DNA of 64,000 bases from an uncultured Nesterenkonia sp. (GCA_946222885.1 CAMIAK010000006.1:79180-143179); one strand, 5' to 3'. Counted from the first letter of the stretch, positions 8,280 to 17,747 are shown. Translations and numbers: made by a program. Notes: a model not told the origin generated them from the sequence alone.

Positions 8280-8793
8280 GGCCGCCAACGAGCCCATCGA
8301 CCCGGCAGGGGTCACCTGGACCCGGGTGGACGAGAAGTACATCACCGTCCGGTACATCACCGGCGTGCTCGGATGGCTGCTGACCTTCGCCCTGGTGGGG
8401 ACCCCGCTGGTGCTCGACTGGCTGGGCATCCTGGGCGGCATCCCTCTGTGGGTGAGCATCCCGGTGGTCAGCGCCCTGGTGGTCTGGGCCGCCGTGGACC
8501 TGATCCTCATCCCGCGCCGGGTGCGCGCCATCGGCTATCACGAGCGCCAGGACGACCTGCTCATCCGCCGCGGCATCCTCTTCCAGAAGCTGGAGGCCGT
8601 GCCCTACGGCCGCCTGCAGTACGTGGACATCGAGGCCGGCCCGATCATGCGGAAGTTCGGCCTGTGCACCGTGCAGCTGAAGACCGCCTCCTCCTCCACC
8701 GACGCCTCCATCCCGGGCGCGGTCCGGGATGAGGGCGCCCGGCTTCGCGAAGAGCTCTCCGCCCGGGGCCAGGCCCGCCTGGCCGGACTGTGA
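8260..8793 (+). CDS. PH-domain (bPH2, YdbS-like) membrane protein
   Basis: 177 residues. Two helices (about 31-75) are followed by a bacterial pleckstrin-homology domain with RGILFQKLEAVPYGRLQYVDIEAGPIMR near residues 100-125 (the string is split by family-typical IP(Y/F)xRxQ-like spacing). The chosen ATG at 8260 has AGGAGG very close in front and overlaps the end of the DUF3180 gene. It pairs with the next gene as YdbS does with YdbT in Bacillus; the exact function of such pairs is unsettled. Confidence 0.85.
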   Translation: MPAERHEAANEPIDPAGVTWTRVDEKYITVRYITGVLGWLLTFALVGTPLVLDWLGILGGIPLWVSIPVVSALVVWAAVDLILIPRRVRAIGYHERQDDLLIRRGILFQKLEAVPYGRLQYVDIEAGPIMRKFGLCTVQLKTASSSTDASIPGAVRDEGARLREELSARGQARLAGL

Positions 8794-8801
8794 GGCCCGG
8801 C

Positions 8802-10529
8802 ATGAGCGAAGAGGAGAACACTCCCGACGCCGGCCCCGGCGGCTCGGCCTCAGAGGCTTGGTTCGATTCGACCTGGACCCGGGTCCACCCGCTGAGCCCG
8901 TTCGTGCGCGGCTGGCTGACCGTCGTCGCGGTGCCGCTGGCCCTGGTCACCTATAACTGGCAGATGCTGCAGGACCTCTGGGAGCTCTGGCGCTCCGGAG
9001 AGCTGACGGAGAACATGGAGCGCAACCCGCTGCCCTATCTCCTGGGCAGCGGCGGAGCCCTGCTGGTGATCCTGCTGATCTTCCTCAGCTTTGTGCTCTC
9101 CTGGTGGTTCACCCGGTACAAGATCACCGAGGAGCACGTCATGGTGAAGTCCGGGATCTTTGTGAGGCAGCACCGCCAGGCGCGCATCGACCGGGTCCAG
9201 GCGGTGGACCTGCGCCAGCCGCTGCTGGCCCGGCTCACCGGTCTGGCGGAGCTGAAGTTCGAGGTCGCCGAGGGCGACGGGACCGCCGCCACGCTCGCCT
9301 TCCTGAAGAAGCCCGAGGCGGAGGAGCTGCGCGCGGAGATCATGGACCGCGCCTCCGGCCGTGAGGAGCACCCCGGACAGGCGGCGGAGGAGCGGGCGGC
9401 GGTGGACGACGCCGGAGCCCTCTCCGATCCCGGCGTCCCCCTCGATCCTGCGGGCTCCTCCGGCTCCACCGCCGAGGACCACTCCGCGGCGCCGTCGCCG
9501 GTGCCCTCCGCCCCCGCCTCCACGGAGCGCCAGGTCACCCGCGTCCCCACCGGCCGGCTGATCGGCTCGGTGCTCACCGGCGCCGGGACTCTCATCCTGC
9601 TCCTGATCGTGGTCCTCTCCGTCGCCGCGGGGTTCATAGCCCTCTTCGTCACCCATGACGGCAGCCCGGGGGAGGCGTTGGCGGAGCTGCGCGACGACTT
9701 CACCCTCGCGCAGCTGATGGGCATCGCCCCTGCGCTGCTGCCGGGCCTGATCGGCTTCCTGGCGGTCTACTATCAGGGCTTCAGCAAGGGCTACGGCTTC
9801 ACCGCCACCATGACCGACGCCGGGCTGCGGCTGAAGTACGGCCTGCTGGAGACCACCACCCAGACCATCCCGCCCGGCCGCGTGCAGGCCATCCAGGTCC
9901 AGCAGGGCCTGCTGTGGCGTCCCTTCGGGTGGTACAAGATGGCGGTCACCGTGGCCGGCTACGGCATGGGCGGTCAGCGCAACGTCCTGCTGCCGGTGGG
10001 CCGGTTCGAGGACGTCATGGCGGTGGCCGCGGAGATGTTCCCGGACCTGCAGGTGGAGAACCCGGAGGAGCTCTTCCGGCTGGGCGTCAGCGGCAGGGGC
10101 ACCGAGGGCGGCTTCACCGAGGTGCCGTCCCGGGCGCGGATCTTCGACCCGCTGGTGCGCCGTCGCCGCGGTTTCCGCGCCACTCCGGCCGCCCTGATGA
10201 TCCGCGACGGGGTGACCCTCCGGATCCTGAGCATGATCCCCCATGAGCGGATCCAGTCGCTGGGCGTCACCCAGGGGCCGCTGAAGCGGCTGTTCCGGCT
10301 GGCGAACCTGCGGGTCCACCTGCCCGGAGGCCCGATCATCGCGATCACCGCCAACCAGGACCTCGAGGCGGCCAAGGAGCTCTTCGAGCTGGAGTCCTCC
10401 TATGCGGCGACCGCCCGCCGCTACAGCGACCGCAACCAGTGGATGCGCCCGGAGGAGCTGCGCGAGTTCGAGAAGAAGGTCGAAGAGGCGGTGGAGGCCG
10501 GCCAGGCCCAGAAGGAGCCCCAGACATGA
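8802..10529 (+). CDS. PH-domain membrane protein, YdbT-like
   Basis: About 575 residues. A pair of helices (about 35-50 and 75-100) is followed by a PH domain (GIFVRQHRQARIDRVQAVDL), a Pro/Ser-rich acidic linker, another helix pair (about 245-275 and 300-320), then two more PH segments (GLLETTTQTIPPGRVQAIQV and SMIPHERIQSLGVTQG). This is the three-PH layout of YdbT proteins. ATG 8802 with TGAGG six bases ahead is preferred to the GTG at 8790, which overlaps the previous stop. The stop overlaps the DUF2520 start (ATGA), so these genes form one transcription unit. Confidence 0.88.
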   Translation: MSEEENTPDAGPGGSASEAWFDSTWTRVHPLSPFVRGWLTVVAVPLALVTYNWQMLQDLWELWRSGELTENMERNPLPYLLGSGGALLVILLIFLSFVLSWWFTRYKITEEHVMVKSGIFVRQHRQARIDRVQAVDLRQPLLARLTGLAELKFEVAEGDGTAATLAFLKKPEAEELRAEIMDRASGREEHPGQAAEERAAVDDAGALSDPGVPLDPAGSSGSTAEDHSAAPSPVPSAPASTERQVTRVPTGRLIGSVLTGAGTLILLLIVVLSVAAGFIALFVTHDGSPGEALAELRDDFTLAQLMGIAPALLPGLIGFLAVYYQGFSKGYGFTATMTDAGLRLKYGLLETTTQTIPPGRVQAIQVQQGLLWRPFGWYKMAVTVAGYGMGGQRNVLLPVGRFEDVMAVAAEMFPDLQVENPEELFRLGVSGRGTEGGFTEVPSRARIFDPLVRRRRGFRATPAALMIRDGVTLRILSMIPHERIQSLGVTQGPLKRLFRLANLRVHLPGGPIIAITANQDLEAAKELFELESSYAATARRYSDRNQWMRPEELREFEKKVEEAVEAGQAQKEPQT

Positions 10530-11443
10530 CCCAGCCGATCGATCCCTACGCGGCTGAGCAGGATCCCTCCCGGAGGGACGGGCGGCTCGGCGTCGGGGTG
10601 ATCTCCGCCGGCAAGGTCGGGGCCGTGCTCGGTGCGGCCCTGCGTGCCGCCGGACATTCCGTGGTGGGCGTCCACGCCGTCTCCGAGGACTCCCGGACCC
10701 GGGCGGAGTCGCTGCTGCCGGACGTCCCCGTCCTGGAGATCCCGGAGATCATGCGCCGCTCCGAGCTGGTGCTGCTGGCCGTCCCGGACGACGTCCTGGG
10801 CGAGGTCGTCTCCGGCATGGCGGAGGCCGGGCACATCCAGGCCGGGCAGCTGTTCGTCCACACCTCCGGGCGGTACGGGACAGACGTCCTCGCCCCGGCA
10901 CAGCAGGCCGGCGCCATCGGGCTGGCCGTCCACCCGGCGATGACCTTCACCGGGATGAGCATGGACCTGCACCGGCTCAACGCCTGCGCCTTCGCGGTGA
11001 CCGCCCCCGCCCCGGTGCTGCCCATCGCCCAGGCGCTGGTGGTGGAGATGGGAGGGGAGCCCGTCGTCGTCGCCGAAGCCGACCGTGGGACGTATCACGC
11101 GGCGCTGGCCCATGCCTCCAACCACCTGAACACCATCACCGGGCAGGCCGCGGAGATGTTGGGCCGGATCGGCGTCGAGCAGCCCGACCATGTGCTGCGC
11201 CCGCTGATGCACGCCTCCCTGGACAACGCGCTGGCCTCCGGCGAGGGAGCGCTGACCGGTCCGATCGCCCGCGGGGACCTCAACACCGTCCGGCACCACC
11301 TGGAGATGCTCGCCGCATCCGGCCTGCCCGCGGACATCCGCACCGCCTATGTCTCCATGGCCCGGGCCACCGCCCAGCGCGCCCTGGAGCGCGGGATCAT
11401 CGGGGAAGCCGCGGCGGCTGAGCTGCTGGACCTGTTGGAGTGA
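10526..11443 (+). CDS. Rossmann-like and DUF2520 protein (PanE-like)
   Basis: 305 residues. Residues 22-130 form an NADP-binding Rossmann domain (VGVISAGKVGAVLGAALRAAG), with HTSGRYGTDVL and HPAMTFTG in the loops typical of the family. The C-terminal DUF2520 domain is helical and resembles 6-phosphogluconate-dehydrogenase-type dimer domains. Members sit beside panC in many actinobacteria and have been suggested as ketopantoate reductases, but this is not proven by the sequence. Here panC is separated by one lipoprotein gene and a palindrome. Confidence 0.85.
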   Translation: MTQPIDPYAAEQDPSRRDGRLGVGVISAGKVGAVLGAALRAAGHSVVGVHAVSEDSRTRAESLLPDVPVLEIPEIMRRSELVLLAVPDDVLGEVVSGMAEAGHIQAGQLFVHTSGRYGTDVLAPAQQAGAIGLAVHPAMTFTGMSMDLHRLNACAFAVTAPAPVLPIAQALVVEMGGEPVVVAEADRGTYHAALAHASNHLNTITGQAAEMLGRIGVEQPDHVLRPLMHASLDNALASGEGALTGPIARGDLNTVRHHLEMLAASGLPADIRTAYVSMARATAQRALERGIIGEAAAAELLDLLE

Positions 11444-11476
11444 GTCGGTTGGGTGGTTCGTCCGTCCCGGTCGCCC

Positions 11477-11538
11477 GATGTGTTGAGTTCCCGGGTATGG
11501 GCCCGCTGAGCGCCGCATTCCCCGGAACTCAACGCATC
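11477..11538. repeat. 62-bp palindrome, family D
   Basis: GATGTGTTGAGTTCC at the left is complementary to GGAACTCAACGCATC at the right with one mismatch; the arms continue imperfectly inward (CGGG..ATG against CAT..CCCCG). Same architecture as families A-C but a different sequence; only one copy is in this window. It lies between two co-directional genes. Confidence 0.75.
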
Positions 11539-11636
11539 TGAGGGGGTCGCCGCCTCCGCAGGGAGTTTTCGGGTTCTGCCCTGGATCATAGGGTGGTCGG
11601 GTCAGCCGTAGCGCAGAAGGGAAGAGGATGCAGAAC

Positions 11637-12383
11637 ATGACCACCGCGCCCCGAGCCCACGATCCTGCTTCAGCACTCCGCTCTTTGCGACCCGGCTCTG
11701 CCCGCCCTGCTGCGGCACTGTTCGGAGCACTGTTGGCTGTGACCGGCGTCGTCGGGTGCTCCGCGGAGGATTCCTCCACAGGTTTTCTCGAGGTCGCGCC
11801 GGACCCGGAGGCAGAGAGCCCGGGCCCGCTGGACTCCCAAGCCCTGGAAGCTATCCGCGGCACTGAAGGTGTGGACCAGGCCGATCCCTGGTTCCAGGCC
11901 TTCCTCGAGGTGCCCCAGGATCAGTGGCCCGACGCCGGGACCAACCCGGGCGGCATCGCCGCGACTCCGCTGATCCCCGGCCGCACGCCGGAGGTGGTCA
12001 GCGGCAGCATCCCCGACGGCGGGCTGGAGCCTGACCAGGTCGTGGTCCCGCATAAGGTCAAAGGCGGCAGTCTGGAGGACCTCGTGGGAGAGACGGTGGC
12101 CTTCACCTATACCGAGGTCACCGGGCCACAGGAGGGTGAACCCGAGGAGTTGGAGCTCGAGGTGGTCGCCACCATCGACAACGAGGATCCCGGATCCGAC
12201 GGTCCGCAGCCGGCCTATATGGACTCAGAGACGCTGTGGAACCTCATGCAAGACTCCGGACAGGTCCCCGACGGCGAGTACAGCCGGGTCATCGTCTCCG
12301 TGGAGGAGGGCCAGGACCCGGACGACGTGGAGGAGAGCCTCGAGGGGGAGGGCTTCGCCGTCCACAGTGCACGCGAAGCCTGA
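11637..12383 (+). CDS. Lipoprotein, possibly MacB-like periplasmic-core domain
   Basis: 248 residues. An N-terminal hydrophobic stretch ends in the lipobox VVGCS (about residue 40), predicting export and lipidation. The mature part has a layout resembling the extracytoplasmic core of MacB/FtsX-type permeases (TPEVVSGSIPDGG, QVVVPHKVKGG, LEDLVGETVAFTYTEV) but no membrane helices follow. The ATG at 11637 has GAAGAGG nine bases upstream; the ATG at 11628 sits directly on that site. No partner ATPase is nearby. Function unknown; the domain resemblance is only suggestive. Confidence 0.7.
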   Translation: MTTAPRAHDPASALRSLRPGSARPAAALFGALLAVTGVVGCSAEDSSTGFLEVAPDPEAESPGPLDSQALEAIRGTEGVDQADPWFQAFLEVPQDQWPDAGTNPGGIAATPLIPGRTPEVVSGSIPDGGLEPDQVVVPHKVKGGSLEDLVGETVAFTYTEVTGPQEGEPEELELEVVATIDNEDPGSDGPQPAYMDSETLWNLMQDSGQVPDGEYSRVIVSVEEGQDPDDVEESLEGEGFAVHSAREA

Positions 12384-12400
12384 GTCACCAACCCGCCGCA

Positions 12401-12413
12401 TACACTGGGTCCG
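12401..12413 (+). promoter_or_regulatory. -10 box of a leaderless panC transcript
   Basis: TACACT at 12401-12406 is followed by six bases and the GTG start codon. No ribosome binding site lies between, so the transcript should begin at the start codon. The same arrangement recurs before at least 15 other genes here. Confidence 0.65.
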
Positions 12414-13369
12414 TGACTGAGATCCGCGTGATGCGCACGGCCGCTGAGCTGCGCGCCGCCGTCGTCGAGTCCCTGCACCGCGCCGCCCGGGACCTTCCCG
12501 CCGGCGACGTCCCCACGATCGGTTTCGTCCCCACCATGGGGGCGCTGCACTCCGGGCACGGCGCCCTGCTGCGCGCGGCCCGGGAGAGTGCCGACCTCGT
12601 GGTCGCCTCGGTCTTCGTGAACCCGCTGCAGTTCGACGACGACGCCGACTACCTCCACTATCCGCGCCAGCTCGACGCCGACCTGGAGCTGTTGGAGGCC
12701 CACGGCGCGGACATCGTCTTCGCCCCGGAGGTGGAGGAGATGTACCCGGGATATCCCGGCTCCTCCGGAAGCCCGGTCCCGCTGGTGCGGCTCACCGCCG
12801 GTGAGCTCGGCCGCCGTTGGGAGGGTGCGGCCCGCCCCGGGCATTTCGACGGCGTGGTCACCGTGGTCAGCAAGCTCTTCAGCATCATCGCCGGCGGCAT
12901 GCCCGCCCGCGTGGAGGCCTGGTTCGGGGAGAAGGACGCCGAGCAGGTGGCGATCATCCGCCGCATGGTCGCCGACCTGAACCACCCGGTCACCGTGCGG
13001 GCGCTGCCGATCGTGCGGGATGAGAACGGGCTGGCGCTCTCCAGCCGCAACCAGCGGCTCTCCGCGGAGGACTACCCTGCGGCCCTGACGCTGTCCCGGG
13101 CGCTGGCCGAACTGGCCCGGCGCGCCGCCGCAGGCCGGCCGCTCGACGTCGAGGAGCTGATCGCCGGGCTCAACGCGGATCCGGGCGTGGACCTGGACTA
13201 TCTGGTCGCCGTCGACCCCTCCACGCTGCTGGAGCTGGAGCCCGGCATGGAGCTGCTCGCGCAGGACGGCGTGCTGCGCGGGGAGGCGCTCGCGCTGATC
13301 GCCGCACGGGTGGGGCCGGTCCGGCTGATCGACAACATGTCCCTGCAGGTGAGCCGGCCGATCCTCTAG
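12413..13369 (+). CDS. panC: Pantothenate synthetase
   Basis: Joins pantoate and beta-alanine in vitamin B5 synthesis. 318 residues from a GTG. The nucleotidyltransferase HIGH-like motif is in VPTMGALHSGH; other marks are SVFVNPLQF, HFDGVVTVVSKLF, FGEKDAEQ and LALSSRNQRLS. Family length is normal. The start was set at 12413 because homology begins there and a -10 box lies seven bases upstream; the open frame further upstream overlaps the lipoprotein gene. Confidence 0.96.
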   Translation: MTEIRVMRTAAELRAAVVESLHRAARDLPAGDVPTIGFVPTMGALHSGHGALLRAARESADLVVASVFVNPLQFDDDADYLHYPRQLDADLELLEAHGADIVFAPEVEEMYPGYPGSSGSPVPLVRLTAGELGRRWEGAARPGHFDGVVTVVSKLFSIIAGGMPARVEAWFGEKDAEQVAIIRRMVADLNHPVTVRALPIVRDENGLALSSRNQRLSAEDYPAALTLSRALAELARRAAAGRPLDVEELIAGLNADPGVDLDYLVAVDPSTLLELEPGMELLAQDGVLRGEALALIAARVGPVRLIDNMSLQVSRPIL

Positions 13370-13378
13370 GCTGAGCGC

Positions 13379-15364
13379 ATGACCGATGTCGCCAGCAGCA
13401 CCCCGTCCTTCCCGTACATCGACAGCTCCGTCCGCCCGCAGGAGGACTTCCAGCGGCACGTCAACGGCACCTGGCTGAAGACCGCGGAGATCCCCTCGGA
13501 CCTGGACTCCTACGGCTCCTTCATCGAGCTGCGGGACAAGGCTGAGGCTGATGTCCGCGCCATCCTGGAGGAGGCCGCCGGGGACGCCTTCGAGGGCACC
13601 GAGTTCGCCGAGGTGGGCGCACGGATCGGCGGGCTCTACGCCTCCTTCATGGACGCCGAGCGCGCCGAGCAGCGTGGGCTGGCCCCCATCCAGGACTTCC
13701 TCGACGACGTCGACGCCGTCAGCTCCCCGGAGGAGCTGGTCCGCCTCTCCGCGCGCTGGCAGCGCTGCGGCATGGACGGCATCTTCGCAGCCGGCTCCCT
13801 GCGCGACGCCGGCAGCCCGGAGCGGGAGCTCTGGCACATCATCCAGGGCGGGCTGGGCCTGCCGGACGAGTCCTACTACCGTGAGGACACCTACGCGGAG
13901 ATCCTGGCCAAGTACCAGGAGCACCTGGGCCGCCTCCTCGCCCTGGGCGGCCTGGAGCAGTCCGAGGCCGAGCAGGCGGCGGACGGCGTCGTCGCCCTGG
14001 AGAAGACCATCGCCTCCCACCACTGGGACGTGGTGACCACCCGCGACGCCCAGAAGCGCTACAACCTGAAGAGCCGCGAGGAGGTGGTCGCGCTCATGCC
14101 GCTGATCACCGCGGCCTTCGAGGGCTGGGGGCTCTCCGAACGGCACACCGAACAGATCGTGCTGTCCCAGCCGGACGTCCTGCCCGGCGTGCAGGCTGCC
14201 CTGACCAGCACGGACCTGGAGACCTGGAAGCACTGGCTGCGCGTGCAGCTGCTGCGCTGGGCCGCCCCGCTGCTGCACTCGGCCCTGGTCCAGGAGCAGT
14301 TCGACTTCTATGCCAAGACGCTCAGCGGCACCCCGGAGCTGAAGGAGCGGTGGAAGCGCGGCGTCGCCCTGGTCAACGGGCACCTGGGCGAGGACGTCGC
14401 GCAGATCTACGTCTCCCGGCACTACCCGCCGGAGGCCCGGCAGGCCATGGACGAGCTCATCAAGGCGCTGCTGGAGGCCTACCGGCGCTCCATCAGCACC
14501 CTGGACTGGATGGGGGAAGAGACCCGGCAGAAGGCGCTGGAGAAGCTCGGGACCTTCCGCCCGCTGGTGGGGTATCCCGCGCGCTGGATCGACTACTCCA
14601 GCGTGGAGGTGCGCCGTGACGACGTCGTCGGGAACGTGGCCCGCGCCGCCGAGTTCGAGTGGGACCGCGACCTGAGGAAGCTCGACGACGGCCCGGACCC
14701 GGACGAATGGCATATGACCCCGCAGACGGTCAACGCCTACTACCACCCGCTGGAGAACGTGATCTGCTTCCCGGCGGCGATCCTGCAGCTGCCCTTCTTC
14801 AGCGTGGAGCGGGACATGGCGCAGAACTTCGGGGCGATCGGCGCGGTCATCGGCCATGAGATCGGCCACGGCTTCGACGACCAGGGATCCCGCTACGGGG
14901 CCGACGGCTCGCTCACCGACTGGTGGACCGCAGAGGACCGGGAGGCCTTCGAGCAGCGCACCAGGAAGCTGGTGGATCAGTTCGACGTGCTCTCCCCGTC
15001 TGTCCTGGACGATGAGCACACGGTGAACGGCGAGCTGACCCTGGGGGAGAACATCGGCGACCTCGGCGGCCTGGGCATCGCACACAGGGCCTATGTCCTG
15101 TGGCGAGAGCAGAGGGGCCTGGAGTCGCAGGAGATCGAGGGCTACGGCGATGACGCCCGGTTCTTCTTCGCCTGGGCGCAGGCCTGGCGGCATGTGGTCC
15201 GGCCGGAGCGGGCGATCACCTTGCTCAGTGTGGACCCGCACTCCCCGGCCGAGTTCCGCGCCAACCAGATCGTGAAGAACCTGGATGCCTTCCATGAAGC
15301 CTTCGGCACGGAAGAGGGCGATGAGATGTACCTGGCTCCGGAGGAGCGCGTGACCATCTGGTAG
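13379..15364 (+). CDS. M13 family zinc metallopeptidase (PepO/neprilysin-like)
   Basis: 661 residues, normal for bacterial M13 peptidases. The zinc helix HEIGHGFDDQGS (about residue 490) supplies two His and the catalytic Glu; the third zinc ligand lies in ENIGDLGGL (about 560). The NAYYHPLENVICFPAAILQ block upstream contains the family NAYY substrate motif. No signal peptide or anchor is seen, so it is probably cytoplasmic, like PepO of lactic bacteria. TAGGCT seven bases before the ATG suggests a leaderless transcript. It lies between panC and lysS. Confidence 0.95.
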   Translation: MTDVASSTPSFPYIDSSVRPQEDFQRHVNGTWLKTAEIPSDLDSYGSFIELRDKAEADVRAILEEAAGDAFEGTEFAEVGARIGGLYASFMDAERAEQRGLAPIQDFLDDVDAVSSPEELVRLSARWQRCGMDGIFAAGSLRDAGSPERELWHIIQGGLGLPDESYYREDTYAEILAKYQEHLGRLLALGGLEQSEAEQAADGVVALEKTIASHHWDVVTTRDAQKRYNLKSREEVVALMPLITAAFEGWGLSERHTEQIVLSQPDVLPGVQAALTSTDLETWKHWLRVQLLRWAAPLLHSALVQEQFDFYAKTLSGTPELKERWKRGVALVNGHLGEDVAQIYVSRHYPPEARQAMDELIKALLEAYRRSISTLDWMGEETRQKALEKLGTFRPLVGYPARWIDYSSVEVRRDDVVGNVARAAEFEWDRDLRKLDDGPDPDEWHMTPQTVNAYYHPLENVICFPAAILQLPFFSVERDMAQNFGAIGAVIGHEIGHGFDDQGSRYGADGSLTDWWTAEDREAFEQRTRKLVDQFDVLSPSVLDDEHTVNGELTLGENIGDLGGLGIAHRAYVLWREQRGLESQEIEGYGDDARFFFAWAQAWRHVVRPERAITLLSVDPHSPAEFRANQIVKNLDAFHEAFGTEEGDEMYLAPEERVTIW

Positions 15365-15427
15365 AGGCACGGGGTGCCTCCGCCAGGGGCGGGGAGCGAG
15401 TTTGTCTACACGACGTAGAATGGCCGC

Positions 15428-16984
15428 GTGACTGAACAGAGCTCCGCGCCCAAAGACTCCGCCGCCAAAGACCTGGACACCAACGATCAGCGCGCCGTCC
15501 GCATGGACAAGCGGGAGCGCCTGCTGAGCCGCGGCGTCCAGCCCTATCCGGTGAGCGTGGAGCGCACGGGGTCCTTGGCCGAGGTCCGTGAGCGTTTCGA
15601 CGGCACTGTGGAGGCCGGCGAGTCCACGGGGGAGACCGTCTCGGTCACCGGGCGCGTGATGTTCATCCGCAACACCGGCAAGCTCTGCTTCGCCACCCTG
15701 CAGGAGGGCGGCCCGGAAGGGCGCGGCTCCCGCCTGCAGGCGATGATCTCCCTGGCCGAGGTGGGCGAGGACGCGCTAGCCGACTGGAAGGCCCTGGTGG
15801 ACCTGGGCGACCACGTCCGGGTGACCGGCGAAGTCTTGGTCTCCCGCCGCGGCGAGCTCTCCGTCATGGCGACCGCCTTCGAGATCGCCTCCAAAGCCAT
15901 CCGGCCGCTGCCGGTGCTGCACGCCGACCTCAATGAGGAGACCCGCGTCCGCCAGCGCTACGCGGACCTGATCGTCCGCGACGAGGCCCGCGAGATGGTC
16001 TACAAGCGTGCAGCCATCACCCGCTCCATCCGCGATTCGCTCCACTCCCACGACTACGTGGAGGTGGAGACCCCCATGCTGCAGCTGGTCCACGGCGGCG
16101 CACAGGCGCGTCCCTTCGAGACCCACCTCAACGCCTTCGACCAGGACATGACCCTGCGCATCGCCACCGAGCTCTACCTGAAGCGCGCCGTGGTCGGCGG
16201 CATCGACCGGGTCTTCGAGATCGGCCGGGTCTTCCGCAACGAGGGCGTGGACTCCACCCACTCCCCGGAGTTCACCACCCTGGAGTCCTATGAGGCTTGG
16301 GCGGACATGTACGTCATGGCCGAGAGGATGCGGGAGATGATCCTCAACGCCGCCGACGCCGCGGGCGCCGGCCGGCAGATCGAGGCGCAGGGTCCCGACG
16401 GCGAGCAGGTCACCATCGACCTCGACGGTGAGTGGCAGTGGCTCAGCGTCTACCCCGGCCTCTCTGAGGCGGTGGGCCAGGAGATCACCACGGAGACCCC
16501 CGCTGATGTCCTGCGTGAGATCGCCGAGAAGCACCAGGTGAAGGTCGACCCGGCCTGGGACGCCCAGAAGCTGGTGGTCGAGCTCTTCGGCGAGATCGTC
16601 GAGCCGAACCTCATCCAGCCCACCTTCGTCTGCGACTATCCGCCGATCGCCCAGCCGCTGGCCCGCGAGCACCGGGAGAAGCGCGGGGTCATCGAGGCCT
16701 GGGACCTGATCATCGGAGGCATGGAGCGCGGCACAGCCTTCTCCGAGCTGGTGGACCCGGTGGTACAGCGCGAACGGCTGGTGGAGCAGTCCCGGAAGGC
16801 GGCCGAGGGCGACGACGAGGCCATGCAGTATGACGAGGACTTCCTGCGCGCCCTGGAATACGGCGCTCCGCCGATGGGCGGCCTGGGACTGGGAATTGAC
16901 CGTCTGGTGATGCTGTTCACCGGAGCAGGAATCCGAGAGACCATTCTCTTCCCGCTGCTGAAGCCGGAAGCCGAAACCCCGTAA
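15428..16984 (+). CDS. lysS: Lysyl-tRNA synthetase (class II)
   Basis: 518 residues. An N-terminal OB-fold anticodon-binding domain (about 60-165) precedes the class II core: motif 1 in DYVEVETPMLQ, motif 2 in GRVFRNEGVDSTHSPEFTTLE and motif 3 in GGLGLGIDRLVML. The GTG at 15428 is seven bases after TAGAAT, so this is a likely leaderless start. An acidic Ala-rich tail of about 20 residues at the N-terminus precedes the conserved part. Confidence 0.97.
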   Translation: MTEQSSAPKDSAAKDLDTNDQRAVRMDKRERLLSRGVQPYPVSVERTGSLAEVRERFDGTVEAGESTGETVSVTGRVMFIRNTGKLCFATLQEGGPEGRGSRLQAMISLAEVGEDALADWKALVDLGDHVRVTGEVLVSRRGELSVMATAFEIASKAIRPLPVLHADLNEETRVRQRYADLIVRDEAREMVYKRAAITRSIRDSLHSHDYVEVETPMLQLVHGGAQARPFETHLNAFDQDMTLRIATELYLKRAVVGGIDRVFEIGRVFRNEGVDSTHSPEFTTLESYEAWADMYVMAERMREMILNAADAAGAGRQIEAQGPDGEQVTIDLDGEWQWLSVYPGLSEAVGQEITTETPADVLREIAEKHQVKVDPAWDAQKLVVELFGEIVEPNLIQPTFVCDYPPIAQPLAREHREKRGVIEAWDLIIGGMERGTAFSELVDPVVQRERLVEQSRKAAEGDDEAMQYDEDFLRALEYGAPPMGGLGLGIDRLVMLFTGAGIRETILFPLLKPEAETP

Positions 16985-17008
16985 GCCTGAACGCAGGCGA
17001 GGAGAACA

Positions 17009-17161
17009 ATGGAAAACTTCTGGACGTATTTCGAAGTTCTTGCCCCCTCCATCGGCGTCGGCCTGATCTTCTGGGTGGCGATGCGCTCGATCTTCCGGGC
17101 CGACCGCCGGGAGCGCGCATCCGAGGCTGAGGTGCGGGAACAGCTCGGCGAGGACCGCTGA
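17009..17161 (+). CDS. Small single-helix membrane protein
   Basis: 50 residues beginning MENFWTYFEVLAPSIGVG, with one hydrophobic helix (about 10-26) and a charged, Arg/Glu-rich cytoplasmic tail. GGCGAGGAGA precedes the ATG. It sits 24 bases after lysS and probably shares its transcript. I believe small proteins of this kind recur between lysS and lsr2 in Micrococcaceae, but I cannot assign a function. Confidence 0.75.
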   Translation: MENFWTYFEVLAPSIGVGLIFWVAMRSIFRADRRERASEAEVREQLGEDR

Positions 17162-17247
17162 AGCTTCGCCCTCCGGGGCCTGAAATCACTCCCTCTGGCG
17201 GACTTTTCTATGCCAGAAAAGCTGCATAAATGCTGAATGTCTCCGAG

Positions 17248-17277
17248 TTGACCGGTAAACATGAAACTTGGAATACT
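17248..17277 (+). promoter_or_regulatory. Probable lsr2 promoter
   Basis: TTGACC at 17248-17253 and AATACT at 17272-17277 are separated by 18 bases, in an unusually AT-rich 190-base gap. This would give a 5' leader of about 75 bases before the lsr2 start, long for this window. Confidence 0.5.
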
Positions 17278-17360
17278 TATCGTGTCTGATATTCCCCCTG
17301 AGAATGCTTCCGATTCCCGGTATTCCTCTGCATTCTCTCGACTGAGCAGTGAGGTGCCAA

Positions 17361-17663
17361 GTGGCTCAGAAAGTAGAAGTCGTCCTCGTGGATGATCTCG
17401 ACGGCAGCGAAGCCAAAGAAACGGTGACATTCGGTTTGGACTCGCGCTTCTATGAGATCGATCTGAGCGAGGACAATGCCAAGGAATTGCGTGAGCTGCT
17501 CAAGAAATACATCCGGAAGGGTCGCGCCATCCCGCCGCCCTCCCCGCAGAACGAGGCCCGTCAGATCCGTGACTGGGCCGTGAAGAACGGCTACCAGGTC
17601 TCCAGCCGCGGGCGTCTGCACCGCGACATCGTGGAGGCCTACCGCAACGCGAAGAAGCGCTGA
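17361..17663 (+). CDS. lsr2: Lsr2 nucleoid-associated protein
   Basis: 100 residues. The N-terminal dimerisation domain starts MAQKVEVVLVDDLDG and includes the ETVTFGLDSRFYEIDLS strand-helix region. The C-terminal DNA-binding domain ends with IRDWAVKNGYQVSSRGRLHRDI, where the RGR triplet is the AT-hook-like minor-groove contact. Lsr2 silences AT-rich, often foreign DNA in actinobacteria. The GTG at 17361 is chosen because the family begins MAQKV; GTGAGG lies seven bases ahead. The AT-rich promoter suggests self-binding. Confidence 0.95.
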   Translation: MAQKVEVVLVDDLDGSEAKETVTFGLDSRFYEIDLSEDNAKELRELLKKYIRKGRAIPPPSPQNEARQIRDWAVKNGYQVSSRGRLHRDIVEAYRNAKKR

Positions 17664-17687
17664 CCCGGACCGAGACTCACCACAGGT

Positions 17688-17719
17688 GGGCGTCCGATCT
17701 CATCAGGGGTCGGGCGCCC
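17688..17719 (+). terminator. Hairpin after lsr2
   Basis: GGGCGTCCGA pairs with TCGGGCGCCC (one mismatch) around a 12-base loop, 25 bases after the lsr2 stop. A T-containing stretch follows, but no long T run. Confidence 0.6.
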
Positions 17720-17747
17720 GCTTCTGTGTCAGGGATAGGATGCCGGA

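Noticed and set aside
12215..15370. Very long open frame on the minus strand (over 1000 codons)
   Set aside because: It is antisense to panC and the M13 peptidase and arises from third-position GC bias; its translation is low-complexity Gly/Leu/His/Arg and resembles no family.
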